Source of the DNA: Pseudomonadota bacterium
GTDB taxonomy: Bacteria; Pseudomonadota; Gammaproteobacteria; Burkholderiales; Thiobacillaceae
Length of the DNA stretch: 6,371 nucleotides
Assembly: GCA_021802595.1 (NCBI GenBank)
Contig: JAJZRT010000229.1
Location: 1 to 6,371, forward strand
Reading direction: 5' to 3'
The first letter of the stretch is position 1, and the number at the start of each line of letters is the position of its first letter. A model generated the notes under the pieces. That model did not search any database. It worked only from the letters and a program-made list of their open reading frames with translations, and was not told the origin of the DNA. Shown piece by piece: positions 1-4,166 of this stretch. A program made the position numbers and the translations under genes.

Positions 1-543
1 GGTCCACATGTGGTAACGGTTGGGGTCGGTCGGGCCCATCAGCGAGCAGTAGTAGGCGTCGCAGACGGAGAAGGCATCCGCCAGCGCAAAGTGGAAGGGA
101 ATGTCCTGCCGGGTGTAGTACGTCATGGCGACCACGCCCTTGCTGGGCACCCACTGATCGTACGTGCCCGCGTTCCATGCGTCATGGGAATCGTTCCAGC
201 CGTGGGGCGGGTCGGGCAGGAACTGCATGCCCAGATTGTCCAGCGGCGGGCGGAACGGCATCACGGTGCCGGCCCCGTCGGGCTGGTTCCACACCGACAG
301 GCCGGACGGCAGCGTGACCGCACGCGGGTCGGCAAAGCCGCGCACGCCGCGCATCGTGCCGAAATAATGATCGAACGAGCGGTTCTCCTGGGTCAGGATG
401 ATGATGTGCTCGACATCCGCGATGGTCCCGGTCCGGTTGTTGGCCGGGATGGCCAGCGCCTTCTGGATGCTGGCGGGCAGGGCGGCCGCCAGCGCGCCGG
501 AACCGGCCAGTTTGAGGAAAGTGCGACGATCGATACTGGACAT
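1..543 (-). CDS. Tat-exported phospholipase C / phosphoesterase, phosphocholine-specific type (N-terminal part)
   Basis: This is the 5' part of a secreted phospholipase C that would cleave the phosphate headgroup from phosphatidylcholine or sphingomyelin outside the cytoplasm. Seen: 181 codons, open to the window edge, start ATG at 543-541 with an AGGAG site 7 bases upstream. A twin-arginine signal (DRRTFLKLA, residues 5-13) is followed by an Ala-rich stretch and a likely cleavage after ALA (residue 31). Residues 45-62 (EHIIILTQENRSFDHYFG) are the phosphoesterase-family signature; Glu53 and Asn54 are the expected metal ligands. Residues 170-176 (GPTDPNR) hold Thr172, the expected nucleophile position of this family. 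Family members are usually around 650-720 residues, so roughly three quarters lies outside the window. The family assignment is strong; the exact substrate is inferred, and a broader acid-phosphatase-like role is possible. No Pho-box was seen upstream. Confidence 0.92.
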   Translation of the reverse strand, partial: MSSIDRRTFLKLAGSGALAAALPASIQKALAIPANNRTGTIADVEHIIILTQENRSFDHYFGTMRGVRGFADPRAVTLPSGLSVWNQPDGAGTVMPFRPPLDNLGMQFLPDPPHGWNDSHDAWNAGTYDQWVPSKGVVAMTYYTRQDIPFHFALADAFSVCDAYYCSLMGPTDPNRYHMWT

Positions 544-550
544 GCGCTGA

Positions 551-555
551 CTCCT
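551..555 (-). promoter_or_regulatory. Ribosome binding site of the phospholipase C gene
   Basis: On the minus strand AGGAG lies 7 bases before the ATG at 543. It supports this start over longer versions of the frame, and the Tat signal begins directly after it. Confidence 0.75.
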
Positions 556-1054
556 GTCGGTCTGTGGCTTGGGGAGTGCCTGCGAACCGCGCTGCCGGGG
601 CGTGCGTGGATCGGCAGGGCACCGTGAACAGGCGCAAAGATTAGGAGCCGAATGTGATATCCGTTGTGGGCCGAAAGGCGTCGGGGTGATCCGTTCGGCT
701 CAGCGTTGTGGGTGGTGCATCGTTGTGATGCGGAGGCGGGGCCAATTCCAGTTCGAAGCCGCGAGGGCGGGGTGGAGAGGTTCGTGAAAATCCGATGTTT
801 GATCCGGTCGGTTGTGGGAGGATGCTTCGCTTTGAAGGCCGTTGTTCGGCCATTACAGCCTGTGGAGCTGATTCCGTTCAATAGCTGGTGTTGCCTCGGT
901 TACAGACGTTGACGCAGCACATCAGTTGAGCGACCGGCTTCGCCAATGGCGATGGACGGCAGTCAACTCATAGCAGACGTTTCGGCGGCGCTGATAACGC
1001 TTCCTGTTCCAGCTTGGCAGAAATTCAACGTTTGAGGCAGTCGTACGCTGGAGC

Positions 1055-1079
1055 CCAAAGAGCGGGGGAAGCTCTTTGG
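1055..1079 (+). repeat. Perfect 9-bp inverted repeat (hairpin) in the diguanylate cyclase leader
   Basis: CCAAAGAGC (1055-1063) and GCTCTTTGG (1071-1079) are exact reverse complements separated by GGGGGAA. No T-run follows, so it does not look like an intrinsic terminator. The right arm runs into the strong Shine-Dalgarno sequence GGAAGGA (1078-1084), so the folded RNA would partly cover the ribosome binding site. That suggests control of translation, but a protein operator is also possible. Confidence 0.5.
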
Positions 1080-1084
1080 AAGGA
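1078..1084 (+). promoter_or_regulatory. Strong Shine-Dalgarno placed before a start-stop ATG-TGA and a GTG
   Basis: GGAAGGA ends 3 bases before an ATG (1088-1090) that is followed at once by TGA (1091-1093), and 5 bases before an overlapping GTG (1090-1092). The ATG-TGA pair is in the same frame as the diguanylate cyclase ATG at 1172, and that frame stays open between them. By contrast, the 1172 start has no purine-rich site in front of it. The best ribosome entry site in the region therefore does not serve the annotated start directly. Confidence 0.5.
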
Positions 1085-1089
1085 AATAT

Positions 1090-1191
1090 GTGACTGCAAG
1101 GGCCTTTAGAGTTACAGCGTCCTGCCGTAACTTCCCTGGTAGTCCAAGAATGGGCCCAAACGAACAAAAACATGAACGCGTCGACTGGTAG
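1090..1191 (+). CDS. Possible 33-codon upstream ORF overlapping the diguanylate cyclase start
   Basis: A GTG-started frame of 33 codons begins 5 bases after GGAAGGA and ends with TAG at 1189-1191, overlapping the start of the diguanylate cyclase gene by 20 bases. The peptide begins MTARAFRVTASC (reading GTG as Met), is basic, and matches nothing I recognise. Its position would suit a leader peptide that couples ribosomes to the poorly led ATG at 1172. It has no membrane segment or signal peptide. It could equally be chance, because a short open frame after a good ribosome site is not rare; only the placement argues for it. Confidence 0.22.
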   Translation: MTARAFRVTASCRNFPGSPRMGPNEQKHERVDW

Positions 1192-2269
1192 AGACACCGA
1201 GTTGGAGCAGTGCTATGCACGCATGACCGCTTCAACTCTAATAATTATTTGGACAGCTTACTGGGCGACAAAAATTCCGGGGATGGTATCTGCCTCGGTT
1301 CTTCAACTCATAAGCGGCTACATGATTTATGTAGTGCTGCACTGGATTTTCGTTCGCGCTTACCCTGGATATTATCCATCGCGCCGCATATTCACCCTAT
1401 TTGCTGACCATGGAAGCTGCGCCGCCCTGATGTTTTTGGCTGGGGAGGTTGCGATCGTCGCTATTTTCGCGCATCTGTGGGTGACCCTCGGTATGGGCTT
1501 TCGCTTTGGCCTGAAATGGATGGTTACCTCCGCCGTAATAGCAATTCTCAGCATCATCGCATTGGGCTTGGTCCCTGGATATTGGAATCAAAACCCCATG
1601 TGGGTAATCGGGCTCTTGATCCTCAACATAATTATTCCAGCCTATGTTGGTGTTCTTGTTCGCGGACTAGAACAGACGCGTGCCAAATTGGCCCAATATG
1701 CAGACCTCATGGAAAAAACGGCACTTAAGGACTCTCTTACTGGTCTACCCAATCGCGCCGCCTTACATGCGGAGTTAGAGCGGGCATGCGCGCACGCAGT
1801 AAGGCACAACTCCTCGCTCGCGGTTTTCTATTTTGATCTTGATGGGTTCAAGAACGTTAACGACACATATGGGCATGCAGTTGGCGACCTGCTCCTCAAA
1901 GAGGCAGCGATACGCGTCAGCCAGGGGCTGCGTACCGAAGATATATTGGCCCGCCTTGGGGGTGATGAATACGTAGCCGTACTACAAGTCCCGGTTTCCC
2001 CGGAAAGGGTAAACGACTTCGCAAACCGGATACTTCAAGCCATCCTTTCTATCGATAACATTGATGGCCATCCAGTTTCGATTAGTGCTTCGGTGGGTGG
2101 AATCATCGTGGAGGGTCAGGATGCGGTAAGACTAGGTGCAGAACGGTTAGTCCATGAAGCCGACAAGAATATGTACGCGGCCAAAAACGGGGGAAAAAGC
2201 CGCACCGTTCTCACTGAGCTAGTTGAGCAATATTGGGAAGATCAAGCCTCTGTTGGCGCAACCGTTTGA
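1172..2269 (+). CDS. Membrane-bound diguanylate cyclase (GGDEF family) with an RpfC-like transmembrane input domain
   Basis: It makes cyclic di-GMP from two GTP at the inner membrane. Seen: 365 residues. Residues 18-165 are mostly hydrophobic with about five to six membrane segments, including LWVTLGMGFRFG (102-113). From memory this resembles the membrane sensor region of RpfC-type histidine kinases and related cyclases. A short linker (165-185) leads to the GGDEF domain: DSLTGLPNR (187-195), FDLDGFKNVND (221-231, metal-binding Asp222), the signature GGDEY (263-267) and DKNMYAAKNGGKSR (331-344). RTED at 254-257, five residues before the signature, is an intact I-site, so feedback inhibition is expected. 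Tyr replaces the usual Phe, a conservative change; activity is likely but not proven. The ATG at 1172 lacks a ribosome site, and the frame is open back to 1094. Base composition is much lower in GC than nasA. It converges on the PEP-CTERM gene. Confidence 0.93.
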   Translation: MNASTGRDTELEQCYARMTASTLIIIWTAYWATKIPGMVSASVLQLISGYMIYVVLHWIFVRAYPGYYPSRRIFTLFADHGSCAALMFLAGEVAIVAIFAHLWVTLGMGFRFGLKWMVTSAVIAILSIIALGLVPGYWNQNPMWVIGLLILNIIIPAYVGVLVRGLEQTRAKLAQYADLMEKTALKDSLTGLPNRAALHAELERACAHAVRHNSSLAVFYFDLDGFKNVNDTYGHAVGDLLLKEAAIRVSQGLRTEDILARLGGDEYVAVLQVPVSPERVNDFANRILQAILSIDNIDGHPVSISASVGGIIVEGQDAVRLGAERLVHEADKNMYAAKNGGKSRTVLTELVEQYWEDQASVGATV

Positions 2270-2628
2270 TTTCCCATACCCGACGGTATTAACCAAATCG
2301 CGGCCGTAAAAGCCCGCGTTATCAGCCTATGCAAGCGCTGGATCGATGGCGAAACTGGGAGGGCTTGGGCTGTGGAGTGACACAGCGTCCGCGCCACCTT
2401 GGGAGCTCATGACGACCGATAGACCGCAATCGGCTGAAAAGGGTTGCTTAGACTTACAGCCGAGACCGTCTGGATATTGGCCTGAGTGGTCAATGACGTC
2501 TTCTAGTCTCCGCTGAATGTCCGCTTTTGGCAGTTACGAAATTGGCGGCCGCGAATCCATTGCTGATTATCACCAGGAATGAAAAATCCTGCCGTAGAAG
2601 GCTCTGCGTAGGCACCTAATGAGAAATA
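2270..2628. other. Convergent intergenic spacer
   Basis: These 359 bases lie between the 3' ends of the diguanylate cyclase and PEP-CTERM genes. I see no credible gene; the longest things of note are short frames such as a 21-codon ATG frame at 2517. Weak dyads occur: CGCGG/CCGCG at 2299-2318, GCTGTG/CACAGC at 2369-2386, and CCGAT/ATCGG at 2416-2433. None has the T-run of a clear intrinsic terminator. Patches such as the GACCGCAATCGGCTG near 2423 and GAATGTCCGCTTTTGGC near 2515 look like fragments of intergenic sequence I recall from other proteobacteria, but that is memory only. Confidence 0.55.
2369..2386 (+). repeat. Short inverted repeat downstream of the diguanylate cyclase gene
   Basis: GCTGTG (2369-2374) and CACAGC (2381-2386) pair perfectly around a 6-base loop, about 100 bases after the stop codon. 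No T-run follows, so a Rho-independent terminator role is not supported. It could stabilise the mRNA 3' end, or be chance. Confidence 0.3.
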
Positions 2629-2635
2629 TTAGGCG
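2613..2635 (-). terminator. Weak stem-loop at the PEP-CTERM stop codon
   Basis: On the minus strand CGCCTAAT (2635-2628) can pair with ATTAGGTG (2620-2613) around a 7-base loop: 8 pairs including one G-U, with the TAA stop inside the left arm. The stem is AT-rich and the nearest T-run (complement of GAAAAA at 2581-2586) is about 27 bases further on. It may act as a weak 3' end or terminator; a classic terminator is not present. Confidence 0.25.
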
Positions 2636-3636
2636 TTCTGCTTGCGACGACGAGTCGCAAAAACCACGAACCCTAAACCCGTCATTATCATGGCGTAAGT
2701 TTCAGGCTCCGGCACGGAAGCGACCCCGTAATCGAGCCCTGAAAGGGAAGTGACCGTGTAACTGCTCACCGCGTTGCCCTGCGCATCGGTCAATCCAAGG
2801 AAGCCGCCCCAGTTGATGGTATGCCCGAAGTCAGCCACTGCACTGATATTCGAGTCGGGATATATGTAGCCCGTAGTGCCGGAATTGTTAGCAAAAGCGC
2901 TAGTGTAGGCGTAGGCATCACCCCACATATACATTTGTATTGGACTGCCGAATTTAAAATCAAGCGAAATTGTGTACACACCGGGCGAACTGAAATCTGT
3001 AAAGCCGCTCACTGCCAGCAATTGGTCGCCGTTAGCGTTAACTAAGTGACGCTTACCGCCCTTGAGGAATACATCCTGACCGGTAGCACTGCTGGTCAGC
3101 CTCAATTGGGCACGAAACTGTTCGTCTAGCGAGGCTTGCCAGTTTGCAGAACTGTCGAAGCTGGAAGCGAGCGAACCATCTACACGGAATCCAGCCACAA
3201 GGTGTCCAACCGTTCCGTTAAGCGATCCTCCATCAATAGTGAACGTGTCGCTCCAACTACCGGTGGCACTCGTGTTTGCGTTGGCTGAAACGTAGGAATT
3301 CGGACCGTAATCGTGAGCTGATGCGACTGACGATGCGTACAGTTGAATCATGCCCGCTTGCACATGGACGGAGGACTCAGCTTGAATCGTCCTGGAGCTG
3401 TTGGCGCTATCAACGATTTTGCTATCGATGACACTGGAGGTAAGCGTCAGCGGGACACCGCTGTTGCTTGTTTGCGAGTCAGAATCAGTTAGGGGCGAGG
3501 GTGGGCTGATATTCGAGTTGCCATACGCATAGGATGCTGCAGAGGTCACAGGCACAGCCCAACTCTGAGTGCTGCCCAAAACAAGAAGCACTGCAAAAGG
3601 CAATACGCTCGTATGCTTGCTCATGAGATGGTTCAT
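2629..3636 (-). CDS. PEP-CTERM sorting-domain exported protein of unknown function
   Basis: A secreted protein expected to be processed by an exosortase (EpsH/XrtA) and released to or held at the cell surface; such proteins accompany exopolysaccharide and biofilm or floc formation. Seen: 335 residues from the ATG at 3636-3634, chosen because AGGG lies 6 bases upstream; the TTG at 3654 and the ATG at 3624 lack such a site. Residues 1-27 form a Sec signal peptide with likely cleavage after SWA. The body is rich in Ser, Thr, Asn and Gly with no cysteine, as expected for a glycosylated extracellular protein. The stretch around 266-308, just before the tail, resembles the last segment of many PEP-CTERM proteins. 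The tail is textbook: VPEPETYAMIMTG (308-320), a hydrophobic helix, then RRRK (329-332). The exosortase is not in the window. The role of the central region is unknown. A sigma-54-type promoter lies upstream. Confidence 0.93.
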   Translation of the reverse strand: MNHLMSKHTSVLPFAVLLVLGSTQSWAVPVTSAASYAYGNSNISPPSPLTDSDSQTSNSGVPLTLTSSVIDSKIVDSANSSRTIQAESSVHVQAGMIQLYASSVASAHDYGPNSYVSANANTSATGSWSDTFTIDGGSLNGTVGHLVAGFRVDGSLASSFDSSANWQASLDEQFRAQLRLTSSATGQDVFLKGGKRHLVNANGDQLLAVSGFTDFSSPGVYTISLDFKFGSPIQMYMWGDAYAYTSAFANNSGTTGYIYPDSNISAVADFGHTINWGGFLGLTDAQGNAVSSYTVTSLSGLDYGVASVPEPETYAMIMTGLGFVVFATRRRKQNA

Positions 3637-3640
3637 GCGT

Positions 3641-3646
3641 TTCCCT
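3641..3646 (-). promoter_or_regulatory. Ribosome binding site of the PEP-CTERM gene
   Basis: AGGGAA on the minus strand, with its AGGG core 6 bases before the ATG at 3636. It decides the start: the possible TTG at 3654 lies upstream of this site, and the internal ATG at 3624 has none. Confidence 0.7.
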
Positions 3647-3662
3647 AGTGGCAATTTATTTT

Positions 3663-3998
3663 CTAGACGGCTTGGTGTTGCAGCAACCTATAAGCATGTA
3701 CCGTGCCTGCAACCGACTCACAATCAATCTGTTTTCTATTCATGGGCTTGTCGAAATGGCGGCACAGAAAGTGTAAAAATATCCGACATATGTTCACTTT
3801 GATTCTGGTCTCGGTGGAAGACTGCTGGTGCCCCAGAACCTGATACCTGTGGGCCATCACTCGATGGCCGGCAATGAGGCGGTAGCGGAAGTAGGCTCGC
3901 TGGCAAGGCAAACGCTCAAGAATGACCGCTGTCAGAAGACTTAACAGTCCGGCCAGGCCGATCAGTGGCTCCAACCACCAACCTTTCCACCCGCCCAT
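3663..3998 (-). CDS. Doubtful small membrane-protein ORF
   Basis: A 111-codon frame from ATG at 3998 with a mediocre AAAGG-type site in front. Residues 9-29 (LEPLIGLAGLLSLLTAVILER) form one credible hydrophobic segment, followed by a basic, His/Arg-rich stretch. The part after about residue 65 has Lys/Asn/Ile-rich composition and crosses the predicted enhancer and sigma-54 promoter of the PEP-CTERM gene, which argues against a functional full-length protein. I do not recognise a family. It may be the broken remnant of a small membrane protein, or chance. Confidence 0.2.
   Translation of the reverse strand: MGGWKGWWLEPLIGLAGLLSLLTAVILERLPCQRAYFRYRLIAGHRVMAHRYQVLGHQQSSTETRIKVNICRIFLHFLCRHFDKPMNRKQIDCESVAGTVHAYRLLQHQAV
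3692..3709 (-). promoter_or_regulatory. Predicted sigma-54 (RpoN) promoter of the PEP-CTERM gene
   Basis: The minus strand reads CAGGCACGGTACATGCTT. Against the sigma-54 consensus YTGGCACG-R-N3-TTGCW it differs only at the T before GG and at the first T of TTGC. The -24 GG (3707-3706) and -12 GC (3695-3694) have the required 10 bases between them. Transcription would start near 3682, giving a leader of about 46 bases before the ATG at 3636. RpoN control together with the PrsK/PrsR two-component system is known for PEP-CTERM genes in some betaproteobacteria, so the match is also biologically expected. Confidence 0.72.
3772..3793. promoter_or_regulatory. Possible activator (enhancer) site upstream of the PEP-CTERM promoter
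   Basis: TGTAAAAATATCCGACA (3772-3788) has TGT and ACA ends spaced by 11 bases and runs into the perfect palindrome ACATATGT (3786-3793). The centre of the first element is about 98 bases upstream of the predicted sigma-54 transcription start, which is a usual position for an NtrC-family activator. PrsR would be the natural candidate, but the binding sequence is inferred only from symmetry and position. Confidence 0.35.
3852..3869. repeat. Perfect 7-bp inverted repeat with 4-base spacer
   Basis: GGCCATC (3852-3858), ACTC, GATGGCC (3863-3869). It lies about 178 bases upstream of the predicted PEP-CTERM transcription start and about 295 upstream of that of nasA. There is no T-run on either strand, so it is not a terminator. 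An operator for a dimeric regulator is the most natural reading; it also lies inside the doubtful minus-strand ORF. Confidence 0.4.
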
Positions 3999-4013
3999 TC
4001 TCGCCTTTCCGCC

Positions 4014-4032
4014 GCCGCACCAATTTGCGGCA
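4014..4032. promoter_or_regulatory. Dyad resembling an NtrC site upstream of nasA
   Basis: GCCGCA (4014-4019) and TGCGGC (4026-4031) form a perfect inverted repeat with spacer CCAATT. Read one register over, CGCACC-AATTT-GCGGCA is a partial match to the NtrC consensus TGCACC-N5-GGTGCA (5 of 6 and 4 of 6 positions). It is centred about 130 bases upstream of the predicted nasA start, where NtrC enhancers commonly sit. The match is imperfect and the assignment tentative. Confidence 0.3.
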
Positions 4033-4126
4033 CCCCATCCCGGCCATGCACTGCCGTTGAGCGCGCCCCCGATATCGCCTCTGGCCCGCTTTCATCAAGC
4101 CTTTGAATTCATTGTAAAGTGCCCGC

Positions 4127-4143
4127 CTGGCACAGACCCTGCT
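4127..4143 (+). promoter_or_regulatory. Predicted sigma-54 (RpoN) promoter of nasA
   Basis: CTGGCACAGACCCTGCT matches the sigma-54 consensus YTGGCACG-R-N3-TTGCW except at the G after CAC and the first T of TTGC. The -24 GG (4129-4130) and -12 GC (4141-4142) are separated by exactly 10 bases. The start would fall near 4154, leaving only about 13 bases of leader, just enough to hold the GAGGAG ribosome site. RpoN/NtrC control is established for nitrate assimilation operons in several proteobacteria. Confidence 0.6.
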
Positions 4144-4155
4144 GACAGACAGGGC

Positions 4156-4161
4156 GAGGAG
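4156..4161 (+). promoter_or_regulatory. Ribosome binding site of nasA
   Basis: GAGGAG lies 5 bases before the ATG at 4167. It fixes the start so that the protein begins only seven residues before its first cluster cysteine, leaving no room for a Tat signal. Confidence 0.8.
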
Positions 4162-4166
4162 TCATC

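Larger units (their letters stand above)
544..1171. other. Divergent intergenic region without a convincing gene
   Basis: About 630 bases separate the phospholipase C and diguanylate cyclase starts. Short frames exist on both strands (for example plus 664-912 from a TTG, minus 922-1197), but none has a recognisable motif or a good ribosome binding site. It must hold the promoters of both flanking genes, yet I see no confident -35/-10 pair. Small dyads are present: GGCCG-TTGTT-CGGCC at 837-851; and TCGCC-AAT-GGCGA at 940-952, enclosed by AGTTGA (924-929) and TCAACT (963-968). The last part is the structured leader described separately. Confidence 0.6.
3637..4166. other. Divergent regulatory region between the PEP-CTERM gene and nasA
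   Basis: The 530 bases between the two divergent starts hold two outward-facing sigma-54-type promoters (3692-3709 minus, 4127-4143 plus). Between them are several dyads (3772-3793, 3852-3869, 4014-4032) at distances usual for NtrC-family enhancer sites. GTTGC-T-GCAAC (complement at 3677-3687) is a further small palindrome in the PEP-CTERM leader region. One doubtful ORF on the minus strand (3663-3998) covers part of it. No transposon or RNA gene was recognised. Confidence 0.6.

Noticed and set aside
10..637. Plus-strand 205-codon ORF and a minus-strand 151-codon ORF over the phospholipase gene
   Set aside because: Both are in the wrong frame relative to the Tat signal and phosphoesterase motifs, which sit in the minus frame open from 543 to the edge.
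728..748. GG-N10-GC spacing on the minus strand upstream of the phospholipase (TTGGCCCCGCCTCCGCA)
   Set aside because: The TTGC half is replaced by CCGC, and the sequence is generally GC-rich, so the spacing is likely to occur by chance. It is also nearly 200 bases from the start codon.
664..912. Plus-strand 82-codon ORF starting at TTG
   Set aside because: No ribosome site, no recognisable motif, and an Arg/Trp/Cys-rich composition typical of chance frames in GC-rich DNA.
900..1090. Possible c-di-GMP (GEMM) riboswitch before the cyclase gene
   Set aside because: The hallmark conserved GEMM stretches and the tetraloop-receptor arrangement were not found; only simple dyads are present.
2299..2318. 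CGCGG/CCGCG dyad shortly after the cyclase stop as a terminator
   Set aside because: Only 5 pairs with a 10-base loop, and TTAT rather than a T-run follows.
2410..2600. Remnant of a mobile or widely spread intergenic element
   Set aside because: A few phrases look familiar from other genomes, but no terminal repeats, target duplications or transposase frame are visible, so no element can be claimed.
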